DNA of 64,000 nt, taken from NCBI RefSeq assembly GCF_003410055.1, contig NZ_QUZK01000035.1:39745-103744 (forward strand), written 5' to 3'. Every line of letters begins with the position of its first letter. Positions within the stretch are counted from its first letter, which is position 1. The position numbers and the translations under genes were made by a program. Source of the stretch: Wenzhouxiangella sediminis (GTDB lineage Bacteria; Pseudomonadota; Gammaproteobacteria; Xanthomonadales; Wenzhouxiangellaceae). The notes beneath the pieces were generated by a model that was not told the origin of the DNA, made no database searches, and was given only the letters and a program-made list of their open reading frames with translations. Below, piece after piece: positions 42,572-52,744 of this stretch.

Positions 42572-43216
42572 ATGAGCCGCATCGAACACCACCGCGAAGA
42601 GTTGCTCAATGCGCTGACTCACGGCCTCGGGGCGATTCTCAGCGTCGGCGCCGGTGCCGTGCTGATTACCCTGGCGGCGGTCTACGCCGGCGCGCGCGAA
42701 GTCGTCAGCGTCTCGGTATTCGTGGCCTCGCTGACGCTGCTCTACACGGCCTCGACCCTCTACCATGCCGCGCGCCACCCGGTATGGAAGGCGCGGCTGA
42801 AAGTCCTCGACCACTGCGCCATCTTCCTTCTCATCGCCGGCACCTACACGCCTTTCACCATCGCCGCCCTCAAGGGCGGCTGGGGCTGGTCCCTGTTCGG
42901 TGTCGTCTGGGGACTGGCCGTTGTCGGCGTGATCTTCAAGGTGTTCTTCACGGGCCGCTTTCGCTTGCTTTCCACGGCCACCTACGTGGGCATGGGTTGG
43001 CTGGTGGTGATCGCGCTGGCGCCGCTCAGCCAGGTCCTGACGACAACCGCGATGTCCTGGCTGGTGCTCGGCGGCGTACTCTATACCGCCGGCACGATCT
43101 TCTACCACAACGAACGGGTTCGCTTCGCTCACGCCATCTGGCACCTGTTCGTGCTGGCCGGCAGCGTTTGTCATTTCGTCGCCGTCACCGCCCAGATGAT
43201 TGCACATCCGGCCTGA
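42572..43216 (+). CDS. trhA: TrhA/hemolysin III family membrane protein (PAQR)
   Basis: The 214-aa integral membrane protein has seven predicted helices. It carries PAQR/hemolysin III motifs: NALTHGLGAILSVGA, STLYHAARHP, LKVLDHCAIFLLIAGTYTPF and FAHAIWHLFVLAGSVCHF, which provide the conserved zinc-binding histidines. In E. coli TrhA affects membrane-energetics homeostasis; haemolysis is not established. Its 3' end overlaps the convergent GGDEF-EAL gene by 32 bases. Confidence 0.92.
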   Translation: MSRIEHHREELLNALTHGLGAILSVGAGAVLITLAAVYAGAREVVSVSVFVASLTLLYTASTLYHAARHPVWKARLKVLDHCAIFLLIAGTYTPFTIAALKGGWGWSLFGVVWGLAVVGVIFKVFFTGRFRLLSTATYVGMGWLVVIALAPLSQVLTTTAMSWLVLGGVLYTAGTIFYHNERVRFAHAIWHLFVLAGSVCHFVAVTAQMIAHPA

Positions 43217-45113
43217 TCCGGCCGAGCGCCTCGACGATTCCCGGCACCTCGCCTGGGGGCAGCGCACGGCTGAAGAAATGTCCCTGGAAGCTGTCGCAGT
43301 CCATCTGGGTGAGAATGTCGAGCTGCTCGAGCTCCTCCACCCCTTCGGCCACCACCTTGAGCCTCAGGCAGCGCGCCATGCTGATGATGGCCGCCACGAG
43401 ATCGCGGTCGGAATCCCGCCCGGCCAGGTCGAGAATGAACGAACGATCGATCTTGAGCGTATCGAGGTCGAACTTCTTGACGTATGAAAGCGACGAATAC
43501 CCCGTTCCGAAATCGTCCAGCGAGATGTGCACGCCCATCGCGCGCAATCGGCGCAGCACGTCCTGTCCCGCCTGCACCTGCTCCATCAGCATCGACTCGG
43601 TGATCTCGAGGGTCAACAGACCGGCCGGCAGACCGGAACGCTCCAGAATCTTCTCGACGGTTTCGGCGATGCGGCCCGTCTGGAACTGGCGCGCCGAGAG
43701 ATTGACCGAAACGGGTACGCCCTCGATTCCGCCACGGTGCCATTCGGCCGCCTGGCGGCAGGCCTGCTCGAGCACCCAGTCGCCGAGGGGCACGATCAGA
43801 CCGCTTTCCTCCGTGGCCCGGATGAACTCCGTAGGCATCACCAGGCGACCGTCGGAAGACCGCCAGCGAACCAGGGCCTCGACCCCGCAGACGTGATATT
43901 GCGGGTTCGCTCCGACGATTGGCTGATAGTGCAACTCGAACTCCTCGGCGTCGAGCGCATGTCTCAACCGGGCATCGAGCTGCAGACGCTTGCTTGCCGA
44001 CTGCACCATCGAGGTATTGAAGTGCTGCCAGGTATTGCGGCCGCGGCGCTTGGCCTGATACATCGCGGCGTTGGCGAACTGCAACAGCTCCGTGACCGAA
44101 TGAGCATCGTCCGGAGATACACAGATTCCGATGCTGGCGCTGACATAGACCTCGCTGCGATTGGCCAGGACGAAGGGTTCCGCGATGGCTTCCAGGGTCC
44201 TGCGCGCGCAAGCGGCCGCCCCGTCCCGAGCATCCGGTCCGGACAGGTGAATCACGAACTCGTCACCCCCCATGTGCGCCAGCCCGGCACCGATCGGCAG
44301 GCCGCCGCGCAGCCGCCGGGCCACCATTACCAGAAGGTCGTCTCCGATCGGATGCCCGAAACTGTCATTGACGTTGCGGAAATTGTCGAGATCGATGAAC
44401 AGTACCGCGATTCGCTCTTCCCCCTGCCGGCCGACGGCGAGCAGTCGGCGCAGCTGGTCCTGGAGATGCAGCCGGTTGGGCAAGCCCGTCAGCGGGTCGT
44501 AGTAGGCCAGATGCTCCAGGCGTTTCTGGGCCTGTTTCAGTTCGCTGATGTCGGTGAAGATCCAGGCATACTGCTCGTTGCCGCCGCGATCGACGCCGAC
44601 GTCGGTCACCGTCGCCAGAAACGGGCGCTCGGCGCCGTCCGCGCTTCGGTTCCAGATTTCGCCGTTCCAGTAACCGCGATTGGCCACCGAGCGCTCCAAG
44701 TCCGCGAAGAAACGATCGTCGTGACGGGCCGAATGCAGTCCGGCCAGGTCGCGACCCACCAATCGGTCCTGGCTCAGGCCGGCCATGCGCTCGAATGCCG
44801 GGTTGGCGGATGCGATGCGCTTGCGCTGGTCGGTCAGGACGACACCCTCGTGGGTTCGCTCGAAAACGACGGCGGTCTGGCGGAGCTCGCGAATCAGGCC
44901 CTCCTGATCGCCGAGCGCCCGCCAGCTCAGCCAGAAGACCAGCACCGCGCTCGCCAGCACGAACAGCCAGCCCTTGTAGGTCTGAAAAGTGGTCAGCAGC
45001 GCGGTATCCCCGGCCAACTGCTCGACGGCCGAGTCGGAGAAGAAGATCCACAAGGCGCCCGCGGCCGCGTAGATCAGGGCCACCTTCAGCGCATAGCTGC
45101 CAGTGAGCTTCAT
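43185..45113 (-). CDS. Membrane PAS-GGDEF-EAL c-di-GMP enzyme
   Basis: The 642-aa protein has two N-terminal membrane helices (about 8-25 and 48-66), a PAS domain (about 80-200), a GGDEF domain with intact MGGDEF, and an EAL domain with GVEALVRW, NLSARQF, EITES, DDFGTGYSSL, KIDRSF and AEGVE all present. Both synthesis and hydrolysis of c-di-GMP are possible; such dual proteins usually favour one. The start at 45113 follows GGGAGGGTGG. The last 32 bases overlap trhA on the other strand. Confidence 0.93.
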   Translation of the reverse strand: MKLTGSYALKVALIYAAAGALWIFFSDSAVEQLAGDTALLTTFQTYKGWLFVLASAVLVFWLSWRALGDQEGLIRELRQTAVVFERTHEGVVLTDQRKRIASANPAFERMAGLSQDRLVGRDLAGLHSARHDDRFFADLERSVANRGYWNGEIWNRSADGAERPFLATVTDVGVDRGGNEQYAWIFTDISELKQAQKRLEHLAYYDPLTGLPNRLHLQDQLRRLLAVGRQGEERIAVLFIDLDNFRNVNDSFGHPIGDDLLVMVARRLRGGLPIGAGLAHMGGDEFVIHLSGPDARDGAAACARRTLEAIAEPFVLANRSEVYVSASIGICVSPDDAHSVTELLQFANAAMYQAKRRGRNTWQHFNTSMVQSASKRLQLDARLRHALDAEEFELHYQPIVGANPQYHVCGVEALVRWRSSDGRLVMPTEFIRATEESGLIVPLGDWVLEQACRQAAEWHRGGIEGVPVSVNLSARQFQTGRIAETVEKILERSGLPAGLLTLEITESMLMEQVQAGQDVLRRLRAMGVHISLDDFGTGYSSLSYVKKFDLDTLKIDRSFILDLAGRDSDRDLVAAIISMARCLRLKVVAEGVEELEQLDILTQMDCDSFQGHFFSRALPPGEVPGIVEALGRIRPDVQSSGR

Positions 45114-45257
45114 GGACCACCCTCCCTTGCGGGCAGGAGGACGGCGCGGCATCGTACCGTAACCTGCCCGTGAACTAACTATACTACGAAAGCGTCGAAA
45201 CCCAGAAATGCCGGCAATTGCCGGGCCCGGATCACCGAACGACCCATGGAGTAGTCA

Positions 45258-45800
45258 ATGTCCGCCAACACCCGAAAGCCCGCGACTCTCATCGCCCTGT
45301 TCCTGCTGCTGGGACTGCTGGCCGGCTGTGCCTCGACCCCCTCCGACGACGTGCTCGTGAGCGAATCCCGGGCCACCCTGGCAAGTTTCGTCGACCACGA
45401 CCCGGGCCTGCAGCGCTGGGTGGACCAGGCCTACGGCTATGCAATCTTTCCCAACATCGGCAAGGGCGGCTTCTGGGTCGGCGGCGGCTTCGGCCGCGGC
45501 ATCGTCTTCGAGCAGGGCCGGCCGGTGGGCCGGACCTCGGTTTCGCAGGCGACCATCGGCCCGCAGATCGGCGCCCAGTCCTACAGCCAGGTGATCTTCT
45601 TCCGCGACGAAGCGGCGCTGCGCCGCTTCCAGCGCGAGAACTTCGAGTTCTCGGCCCAGGCGACCGCCGTGGCCGCAACCGAGGGCCGGGCAGCCACCAC
45701 CAGCTACGAGAGCGGCGTGGCGGTCTTCAACTACGCCCGCGGCGGGCTGATGGCCGAGGCGTCCGTAGGCGGACAGAAATTCCGCTACTGGTCGCTCTGA
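45258..45800 (+). CDS. SYLF-domain lipoprotein
   Basis: The 180-aa lipoprotein has a lipobox LLAGC (Cys24). The SYLF (Ysc84-like) lipid-binding domain follows: AYGYAIFPNIGKGGFWVGGGFGRG, SVSQATIGPQIGAQSYSQVIFF and SGVAVFNYARGGLMAEASVGGQKF. The domain binds phosphoinositides in eukaryotes; its bacterial role at the envelope is unclear. A GGAG site lies 6 bases before the ATG. No other gene appears to be co-transcribed. Confidence 0.9.
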   Translation: MSANTRKPATLIALFLLLGLLAGCASTPSDDVLVSESRATLASFVDHDPGLQRWVDQAYGYAIFPNIGKGGFWVGGGFGRGIVFEQGRPVGRTSVSQATIGPQIGAQSYSQVIFFRDEAALRRFQRENFEFSAQATAVAATEGRAATTSYESGVAVFNYARGGLMAEASVGGQKFRYWSL

Positions 45801-45818
45801 CGCTTCCGGCCGGGCCCC

Positions 45819-47603
45819 TCAGGCCTGCCCATCCTCGGCCAGGAACTGCAAGCGCGCCAGGCGGGCGTAGAGCGGGCTGTCGGCCACGAGCTGCTCGTGG
45901 CTCCCCTGGGCCACGACCCGTCCGTGGTCGACTACGACGATGCGATCGGCGCGGCGCACCGTCGCCAGTCTGTGGGCGATCACCAGCACCGTCCGGTCGA
46001 CGCTGATGTCGTTGAGCGCCTCCTGAACAAGTCGTTCGCTCTCGGCATCGAGGCTGGCGGTCGCCTCGTCGAGCAATAGCAACGGCGGTTGCTTGATCAG
46101 GGCCCGCGCGATGGCGATGCGCTGGCGCTGACCGCCGGAGAGGCGCATGCCCCGCTCGCCAAGAAAAGTGTCGTAACCCTCCGGCCAGCGCTCGACGAAC
46201 TCGTCGGCATGCGCCGATTGTGCCGCCCGGGCGATGAGCCCGCTGTCCGCTGCGGGATTGCCGTAGGCGATATTCTCGGCCGCGCTGCCGGAAAACATCA
46301 CGACGTCCTGCGGCACGACGCCGAGAGCGCGGCGCAGGTCGGCAAGGTCGAGCTCCCGCACGTCGACACCGCCCAGTCGCACGACACCGGCAGCGGGATC
46401 GTAGAAGCGAAGAAGAAGCTGGAACAGGGTCGACTTGCCGGCTCCCGAAGGGCCGACGATGGCCACCGTCTCGCCGGCCGAAACCTGGAAGCTCAGCCCG
46501 CGAAGGACGGCCTCGTCGGGCCGCGCAGGGTAGGCGAATTCAACCGCGTCGAAAGCTACCGACAGCGGCCCCGGCGGCAGGCTGCGCGGTGACGGCGGGC
46601 TGACGATCGACGGACGCGCCTCAAGCAGTTCGGCCAGACGCTCCATGGCCCCCGCGGCGCGCTGCAGCTGGCTCCAGATCTCGCTGAGACTGGCGGTGGA
46701 GCCCGCGGCGATGGCGGCGTAGAGGACAAACTGGCCGAGCTGGCCGGGCGTCATCTCGCCGCTCAGTACCGAGCGCGCGCCCAGCCAGAGCACGAAAGTG
46801 ATGGCGCCGAAGGTCATCAGGATGATCAGGACGATGAGCAGGGTGCTGGCGCGGATCCGGTCCCGCGCGGCGATGAAAGCCGACTCCACCGCGACCGCGA
46901 ATCGCTCGTGCTCGCGCGCTTCCTGGGCGAAGGTCTGGACTGTCTGGACGGCGTTGATGGTCTCGTCGCCGTGGGCGCTGAAATCTGCAACGCGGTCCTG
47001 CGCGTTGCGCGACAAGCGACGAACCCAGCGGCCGAGCATCACCACCGGCGCAATGATCAGCACGATCAGCATGCCGATGACCCCTGCCAGGGAGGGCGCG
47101 GTCAGGACCAGCGCCACCGAACTGGCAACCAGCATCAGCATGTTGCGCACGCCAAAGGAGACGGTGGAACCGACCAGGGTCTCGACCAGGGTCGTGTCGG
47201 TGTTGAGCCGCGACAGAACCTCGCCGGTTCGGGTGGTGCCGAAAAAGTCCGGACTCATCGACAGTACACGCTCGTAGACTGCCTGGCGGATGTCGGCCAC
47301 AACCCGTTGTCCCAGCCAGCTGACCCAGTAGAACCGCAGCCCTCCCCCGACGGCCATCATCGCCGCGGCGGCGAACAGCAACCAGAACCAACGGTTGATG
47401 TTGCCGATATTCTCGGCCATGAAACCGCGATCGATCACCTGGCCTACCGCGGCCGGAACGGCCAGGGCACCCGCCGCTGAAACAACCAGAAAGAGGGTTG
47501 CGAAACCGATCTGGAGACGATAGCGGTTGATGAACGGCCTGAGCGCGCGTAGCGAGCCGATATGACGGCTGGTTGGACGCTGCGTGCTTACTGGGTCGCT
47601 CAT
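45819..47603 (-). CDS. ABC exporter, fused membrane-ATPase half-transporter
   Basis: The 594-aa product is a type IV ABC half-transporter acting as a homodimer. Six membrane helices (about 30-315) are followed by the ATPase domain with Walker A GPSGAGKST, Q-loop VPQDVVMFS, signature LSGGQRQRIAIARAL, Walker B LLLLDEATASLD and H-loop AHRLATV. It resembles MsbA/LmrA-like multidrug or lipid exporters. The substrate is unknown. Its start overlaps the rarD stop by 4 bases, so it belongs to an AsmA-rarD-exporter operon. Upstream in-frame codons give no family similarity. Confidence 0.92.
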   Translation of the reverse strand: MSDPVSTQRPTSRHIGSLRALRPFINRYRLQIGFATLFLVVSAAGALAVPAAVGQVIDRGFMAENIGNINRWFWLLFAAAAMMAVGGGLRFYWVSWLGQRVVADIRQAVYERVLSMSPDFFGTTRTGEVLSRLNTDTTLVETLVGSTVSFGVRNMLMLVASSVALVLTAPSLAGVIGMLIVLIIAPVVMLGRWVRRLSRNAQDRVADFSAHGDETINAVQTVQTFAQEAREHERFAVAVESAFIAARDRIRASTLLIVLIILMTFGAITFVLWLGARSVLSGEMTPGQLGQFVLYAAIAAGSTASLSEIWSQLQRAAGAMERLAELLEARPSIVSPPSPRSLPPGPLSVAFDAVEFAYPARPDEAVLRGLSFQVSAGETVAIVGPSGAGKSTLFQLLLRFYDPAAGVVRLGGVDVRELDLADLRRALGVVPQDVVMFSGSAAENIAYGNPAADSGLIARAAQSAHADEFVERWPEGYDTFLGERGMRLSGGQRQRIAIARALIKQPPLLLLDEATASLDAESERLVQEALNDISVDRTVLVIAHRLATVRRADRIVVVDHGRVVAQGSHEQLVADSPLYARLARLQFLAEDGQA

Positions 47604-48511
47604 GTCGCACCCCGGGTCGGCAAGCGGGCGTGGCGGTAGTCGCGCCATCCTGCGATCGTGAACAGGGCCAGCGCGGTCCAGATACAGGCAAATGTCACGG
47701 CATGGTCCGGCGTGAAGGGTTCGCCGAAGAGGAACACCGCGAGGACGAAGGTCATGCTCGGGGCGAGATATTGCATGAGTCCTATGGTACTCAGGTTGAG
47801 TCGCCGCACGCCCATTGCGAACAGCACCAGAGGAACCAGCGTGACCAGTCCGGTTCCGGCCAGCAGGCTCGCCTCACCGGCAGATCCGAAATCGAACACC
47901 AGTTCATCCCCCCGATCAAGCCACAAGAGCCACAATACAGCGAGCGGCGTCATCAGCAGAGTTTCCCAGAATAGCCCGACCAAGGGCCCGACATCGGTCT
48001 TCTTGCGCACCACACCATAGAGGGCGAAGCTGAATGCCAGGGCCAGGGCGATCCACGGAAGCTGTCCAACCCGTATCGTCATCCAGGCAGTGCCGGCGAA
48101 TGCGAGCACGACGGCAATCGTCTGAAGGCGCCCGAGCCGTTCGCGGAAGATGACCATGCCCAGCAGCACGTTGACCAGAGGATTGATGAAATAGCCGAGA
48201 CTCGTCGAGAGGACGCGATTGGTATTGATCGCGTAGACGAAAACCAGCCAGTTGACGGCAATCAGGACCGCGCTCAGCAGCAGCGCGGCGAGAACCCGGG
48301 TGTCGACGCGGACCTTCGATACGAGGCGACCTCGCTCCCGTGCTACGAGAACGACTCCAAGAAAGATCATGGACCAGATAACGCGGTGGGCGATGATCTC
48401 GTCGGCCCGCACATGGCCCAGCAGCTTGAAGTAGAGCGGTGCCAGGCCCCAGATGCAGAAGGCACCCAGCGCGGCAGCCAGGCCGGCCAAACGTTCCCGA
48501 TCGGAGTTCAC
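47600..48511 (-). CDS. rarD: RarD/EamA-family permease
   Basis: The 303-aa membrane protein has ten predicted helices. It matches RarD: GLAAALGAFCIWGLAPLYFKLLGHV, EIIAHRVIWSM, NWLVFVYAINTNRVLSTSLGYFINPLVNVLLG and LSTIGLMQYLAPSMTF. RarD proteins belong to the drug/metabolite transporter superfamily; E. coli RarD has a chloramphenicol-sensitive phenotype but its substrate is unknown. It overlaps the genes on both sides by 4 bases. Confidence 0.92.
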   Translation of the reverse strand: MNSDRERLAGLAAALGAFCIWGLAPLYFKLLGHVRADEIIAHRVIWSMIFLGVVLVARERGRLVSKVRVDTRVLAALLLSAVLIAVNWLVFVYAINTNRVLSTSLGYFINPLVNVLLGMVIFRERLGRLQTIAVVLAFAGTAWMTIRVGQLPWIALALAFSFALYGVVRKKTDVGPLVGLFWETLLMTPLAVLWLLWLDRGDELVFDFGSAGEASLLAGTGLVTLVPLVLFAMGVRRLNLSTIGLMQYLAPSMTFVLAVFLFGEPFTPDHAVTFACIWTALALFTIAGWRDYRHARLPTRGAT

Positions 48512-50094
48512 CGGCCCGAGTCTTCGTCCTGTTCCACTGCTTCAGCGTCCCGCTCGCCCGAGGGTGGCGTCAAAGGTGCCAACCGCGGCTCGGACATCGA
48601 GCCGGACAATGTCCACCAGGCGCCCATTTCGCCGCTCCGGCGGAGCTCTCCGCCCAGCTCCCGGCTCGAAAGATCCACGGCAGCCCAACCTGTTCCGGCC
48701 AGCTCGCCCCCGACAAGCTCGTAAACGGGTAGCTCGAGGAAACCGGGCGTATGCCGCAGTTCTCCGCTGAAGCTGTGGAAAGGCACCACCCTGGCTGCCG
48801 AGTCCTCGCGAGCAATTCGCAACGAGCCGTCCCAGAGATCGAAACGACCATCCAGCGCGAAAGCGGGCCCGTTCTCACGGCCCCAACTCAGGGAAAGCTG
48901 CGCTTCTCCGCTCCCCTCCAGAATCGGGGGCAGATCAAGCCAACCGAGCAGCTGACCAAACTCGGCCAGGCTCACGTCCACAGCCAGAGAGTGTGACGCT
49001 CCGCCTGTCATGACCCCGCTTGCTTCAATCAGCCCACCCGGGAAAACCGCAGCGATATTGAGCCCGAGTCCAGCCGACTGTGTGCGAAGGTCGACCCGGG
49101 CTTGCGAAACCGCCGCCTCTCCGAAGCCCAGCCGATCGAACTGCAGCTGCGACCTCAGGTCAACGCGGGAGGAAATCATCGCCAGCACATCGACCGGCGC
49201 GACATTCAGTCTTTCACTCAGGAAGCCCGAGAACGCCAGCCAGTCGAGCTCGCCGCCCGACAAAAGCAGATCGGCGGCCGGCCTGTCGCCGCCGTGATAA
49301 TTGAACGACGCGTCGAACTGCGATTCCCCGATCCGGATTCGACCGCCCGCCAGCGACAAGCGAAAGGGCGTCTCACCCGATGCGGCCAGGTCACCGGTCA
49401 TCGCCACCGCGGTCTCCGAACCCGCCAGATTGGCGCCAAACTCCATTTCCCTTAGGCGTACGGGGCGCTCGTCGGAACTGGGTACGTAGAGCATCCCGTT
49501 GAGCCTGACCCCTTCAAGAACCGGCGGAGCGCCCACGTCACCGAGAAATCGGAACGCCACGGCCTGGTCAAGACTGAAGCGCTCCAGTTCGATGTGGTCT
49601 ACGGAAAGGCGCCTCGGACTCTGGGGCTCACTGCCCGGCAGCAGGAAGGTGACATCCTGCAACGACAACGATCGGCCGCCCAGCGTGCGGGCGCTTGAAC
49701 GAATCGCGGCCAGCGGATTCGACGACGCGTCTTTCGCACCGGAGCCGGACAGGTCGACCACCGCCCCTTCGAGCTGGATTCGGCCCGGCGCGAGGTCGCC
49801 CCGAAGCAACGCGATCAGCCTGAGGCTCATGCTGACGCGCGCCGCACGGAAGACGGCCCGGCCGTCTTCATTCCCGGACGCGCCGATGACCACTTCCCGC
49901 GCTTCCAAACGCGGCCGTGGAAAAAGGCTGAACTCGAGCGCCCCGACGATCTCGACGCGGCGGCCGACCTGTTCGCTCAGGCGATCGGAAATAATCCCCT
50001 TGAGTCGTGACTCATCGAAATAGATGACCGCCGTTCCCCAAAGGCCCAGAACGATGATGCCCAGTGCGGCGGCAAGGATGATGGTTCGTCGCAT
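48508..50094 (-). CDS. AsmA-family envelope protein
   Basis: The 528-aa protein is anchored by one N-terminal helix (about 3-24). It has the AsmA/bridge-like start DRLSEQVGRRVEIVGALEFSLFPRPRLEAREVVIG and long beta-rich repeats (RIQLEGAVVDLSG; later an AsmA-like C-terminal domain). AsmA-family proteins are thought to move phospholipids between inner and outer membranes. It is first of a three-gene operon with rarD and an ABC exporter. The start at 50094 was chosen to begin at the membrane anchor. Confidence 0.85.
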   Translation of the reverse strand: MRRTIILAAALGIIVLGLWGTAVIYFDESRLKGIISDRLSEQVGRRVEIVGALEFSLFPRPRLEAREVVIGASGNEDGRAVFRAARVSMSLRLIALLRGDLAPGRIQLEGAVVDLSGSGAKDASSNPLAAIRSSARTLGGRSLSLQDVTFLLPGSEPQSPRRLSVDHIELERFSLDQAVAFRFLGDVGAPPVLEGVRLNGMLYVPSSDERPVRLREMEFGANLAGSETAVAMTGDLAASGETPFRLSLAGGRIRIGESQFDASFNYHGGDRPAADLLLSGGELDWLAFSGFLSERLNVAPVDVLAMISSRVDLRSQLQFDRLGFGEAAVSQARVDLRTQSAGLGLNIAAVFPGGLIEASGVMTGGASHSLAVDVSLAEFGQLLGWLDLPPILEGSGEAQLSLSWGRENGPAFALDGRFDLWDGSLRIAREDSAARVVPFHSFSGELRHTPGFLELPVYELVGGELAGTGWAAVDLSSRELGGELRRSGEMGAWWTLSGSMSEPRLAPLTPPSGERDAEAVEQDEDSGR

Positions 50095-50170
50095 CCGAAA
50101 TCCCGGCTGATCGGTCGCTCGCGGTCCAGACGCCCGCACGAGCGGGCATTGTAGCCTAGTGCGCCGCGCC

Positions 50171-50200
50171 AAAAAAAAGCCCGGCGACGAGGGCCGGGCT
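50171..50200 (-). terminator. Rho-independent terminator of the ribosomal alpha operon
   Basis: Eight-bp stem AGCCCGGC/GCCGGGCT (50178-50185, 50193-50200) with a 7-nt loop. On the minus strand it runs straight into a stretch of U (50178-50171). It is 28 bases past the rplQ stop and ends the long ribosomal protein transcript. Confidence 0.92.
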
Positions 50201-50228
50201 TCCTGAACCTCCGGTATGACCCCGGATC

Positions 50229-50615
50229 TTAATCGGCGCTTTCCGCTCCCGGGGCATCCGGTCGGTCGACCAGTTCCACGTACGCCATGGGCGCGTTGTC
50301 ACCGGCCCGGAACCCGCACTTGAGAATGCGCAGGTAACCACCGGGGCGTTCGCGGTAACGCGGTCCCAGCTCGGAAAAGAGCTTGCCGACCGCATCCCGA
50401 TCTCGCAGGCGGTTGAAGGCCAGGCGACGGGCGGAGACACTGTCTTCCTTCGCCAGGGTAATCAGCGGCTCAGCCACACGGCGCAACTCCTTGGCTTTCG
50501 GCAGCGTGGTCTTGATGAGCTCGTGCTCGATCAGGCTGGCGGTCATGTTGCGGAACATCGCCCGGCGATGCGGCGACGTCCGGTTGAGTTTGCGACCTGC
50601 TTTACGATGACGCAT
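50229..50615 (-). CDS. rplQ: 50S ribosomal protein L17
   Basis: The 128-aa protein begins [24 protein letters not shown], the invariant L17 N-terminus, and contains [19 protein letters not shown] and [15 protein letters not shown]. It is a large-subunit protein near the exit tunnel. It is last gene of the alpha operon, 10 bases after rpoA, and is followed by the terminator. The acidic C-terminal tail ([10 protein letters not shown]) is variable in the family. Confidence 0.98.
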   Translation of the reverse strand: MRHRKAGRKLNRTSPHRRAMFRNMTASLIEHELIKTTLPKAKELRRVAEPLITLAKEDSVSARRLAFNRLRDRDAVGKLFSELGPRYRERPGGYLRILKCGFRAGDNAPMAYVELVDRPDAPGAESAD

Positions 50616-50625
50616 CGTTTTCTCC

Positions 50626-51630
50626 TCAGTGCTCGGTGCGCGCCAGCGAGGGCGGCGGCCAGTTTTCCAGGCGGGTACCCAGCGACAGATCGTGGGTCGC
50701 CAGCACCGTCTTGATTTCGGTCAGGGACTTCTTGCCCAGGTTCGGGGTCTTGAGCAGCTCGGTTTCGGTCCGCTGCACCAGGTCGCCCACATACTGGATG
50801 TGCTCGGCCTTCAGGCAGTTCGCCGAACGCACGGTAAGCTCGAGGTCGTCGATCGGGCGCAGCAGAATCGGATCGAAGCTCTCGGTCGTCGTCTCCGTTT
50901 CGTCCTTTTCACGAGCAACGAAATCGACGAAAACCGACATCTGGTCGACAAGGATGCCCGCGGCCAGCTTGACCGCATCTTCGCAGCTCATCGTGCCGTT
51001 GGTCTCGATATCAAGAACAAGCTTGTCCAGATCGGTCCGCTGGCCCACGCGTGCGCTCTCGACACTGTAGGCGACGCGATGAACCGGGCAGTAGGACGCA
51101 TCAAGCTGAAGACGGCCAATCGTGCGCGTTTCTTCCTCGTTGAACTTCAGCGCCGCCGCCGGCTGGTAGCCCACGCCGCGGGTCACCTTCAGCTGCATAC
51201 GCAGCTTGCTGTTCTTGGTCAGGTTGCAGATCACGTGCTCGGGGTTGAGCACCTCGATGTCGTGATCGAGCTGAATGTCCCCGGCCGTAACGGGACCGGC
51301 CTTGTCCTGGCTCAACCTCAGGGTGGCTTCGTCACGGCTGTGCATGCGAATGGCCACGTCCTTGAGGTTCAGCAGGACCTCGACGATATCTTCCTGCAGA
51401 CCCTCGACCGCCGTGTACTCGTGGAGCACACCGTCGATCTCGGCCTCCGTAATGGCGCTGCCGGGAATCGACGACAGCAGGATGCGCCGCAGGGCGTTGC
51501 CCAGCGTGTGCCCGAAGCCGCGTTCCAGCGGCTCGAGCGTGATACGGGCGCGTCGCGGCGAGATCTCGTCGACGACCAGCCCCTTGGGCTTGAGCATCGT
51601 GCCGATAAGTTCGCTTATCTGGCCTGACAT
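50626..51630 (-). CDS. rpoA: DNA-directed RNA polymerase subunit alpha
   Basis: The 334-aa protein has the N-terminal dimerisation domain (about 1-235; [31 protein letters not shown]). A flexible linker leads to the C-terminal domain (about 250-320; [35 protein letters not shown]) that contacts UP elements and activators. Length and position (rpsD-rpoA-rplQ) are standard. Confidence 0.99.
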   Translation of the reverse strand: MSGQISELIGTMLKPKGLVVDEISPRRARITLEPLERGFGHTLGNALRRILLSSIPGSAITEAEIDGVLHEYTAVEGLQEDIVEVLLNLKDVAIRMHSRDEATLRLSQDKAGPVTAGDIQLDHDIEVLNPEHVICNLTKNSKLRMQLKVTRGVGYQPAAALKFNEEETRTIGRLQLDASYCPVHRVAYSVESARVGQRTDLDKLVLDIETNGTMSCEDAVKLAAGILVDQMSVFVDFVAREKDETETTTESFDPILLRPIDDLELTVRSANCLKAEHIQYVGDLVQRTETELLKTPNLGKKSLTEIKTVLATHDLSLGTRLENWPPPSLARTEH

Positions 51631-51684
51631 GATTGCCTCTCCAAATTCGGTTTTCGTGTGAAGCGCGGGCTCGCAGCCCGGCGC

Positions 51685-52311
51685 TTACTTCGAGTACAGC
51701 TCGACGATGAGGTTTTCGTTGATGTCGGGCGGCAGGTCGTCCCGCTCGGGAGCGGCCTTGAAGATGCCTTCCATCTTGTCGAAATCCACATCGATCCATG
51801 CCGGCACCAGATCCAGTTCACGCGCCACGTTGATGGCTTCCTGGATGCGCAGCTGCTTGCGAGCCTTTTCACGAATCGACACGCGGTCTTCCGGCTGCAC
51901 CTGGTAGGAGGGGATGTTGACCACCTTCCCATTGACCTCGACCGACTTGTGACTCACCATCTGGCGGGCCTGAGCGCGCGTCACGGCGAATCCAAGCCTG
52001 TAGACAACGTTGTCCAGGCGGCTTTCCAGCAACTGCAACAGGTTCTCGCCGGTCGCGCCCTTGCGACGGGCCGCTTCCTTGTAGTAATTGCGGAACTGCT
52101 TCTCCAGCACGCCGTACATTCGGCGCACCTTCTGCTTCTCGCGCAGCTGCAGCGCGTAGTCCGACAGGCGCTGTCGACGGCTGTCGCCGTGCTGACCTGG
52201 CGGCTGGTTCAGTTTGCACTTCGACTCCAGGCCGCGGGCGGGGCTCTTGAGGTTGAGATCAACGCCCTCGCGGCGTGCGAGCTTGCAGGTGGGTCCGGTA
52301 TATCTAGCCAT
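51685..52311 (-). CDS. rpsD: 30S ribosomal protein S4
   Basis: The 208-aa primary 16S rRNA binder has the N-terminal [19 protein letters not shown] and the S4 RNA-binding domain ([31 protein letters not shown]). It ends with the standard [10 protein letters not shown]. In enteric bacteria S4 represses translation of the alpha operon; whether that holds here cannot be read from sequence alone. The 54-bp gap to rpoA shows no obvious promoter. Confidence 0.99.
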   Translation of the reverse strand: MARYTGPTCKLARREGVDLNLKSPARGLESKCKLNQPPGQHGDSRRQRLSDYALQLREKQKVRRMYGVLEKQFRNYYKEAARRKGATGENLLQLLESRLDNVVYRLGFAVTRAQARQMVSHKSVEVNGKVVNIPSYQVQPEDRVSIREKARKQLRIQEAINVARELDLVPAWIDVDFDKMEGIFKAAPERDDLPPDINENLIVELYSK

Positions 52312-52337
52312 ATCTCTTCAGTCTGCCTGCCGGTGAC

Positions 52338-52733
52338 TTACACGCGACGTTTCTTGGGTGGACGGCAGCCGTTGTGGGGAATCGGCGTGACGTCGATGAT
52401 GTTGGTGATCTTGAATCCGGCCGCATTGAGCGAGCGCACCGAAGACTCGCGCCCCGGTCCGGGACCGTTCACGCGGACTTCGAGATTCTTCATGCCGAAT
52501 TCCTGGGCGGTGCGGCCGGCATTGTCAGCCGCAACCTGCGCGGCGAACGGCGTCGACTTGCGCGAACCGCGGAAACCGGAACCACCCGAGGTGGCCCAGG
52601 AAACCGTGTTGCCCTGGCGGTCGGTGATCGTGATGATCGTGTTGTTGAATGAGGCATGCACATGGGCAATGCCATCGACAACGGTCTTCTTGACCTTTTT
52701 CCTGCTCTTGCTAGCGCTCTGCTGCTTGGCCAT
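52338..52733 (-). CDS. rpsK: 30S ribosomal protein S11
   Basis: The 131-aa platform protein has an N-terminal basic extension ([14 protein letters not shown]) and the core [35 protein letters not shown] and the end [11 protein letters not shown]. It lies 26 bases before rpsD and 11 after rpsM. Confidence 0.99.
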   Translation of the reverse strand: MAKQQSASKSRKKVKKTVVDGIAHVHASFNNTIITITDRQGNTVSWATSGGSGFRGSRKSTPFAAQVAADNAGRTAQEFGMKNLEVRVNGPGPGRESSVRSLNAAGFKITNIIDVTPIPHNGCRPPKKRRV

Positions 52734-52744
52734 CTGTTCCTACC

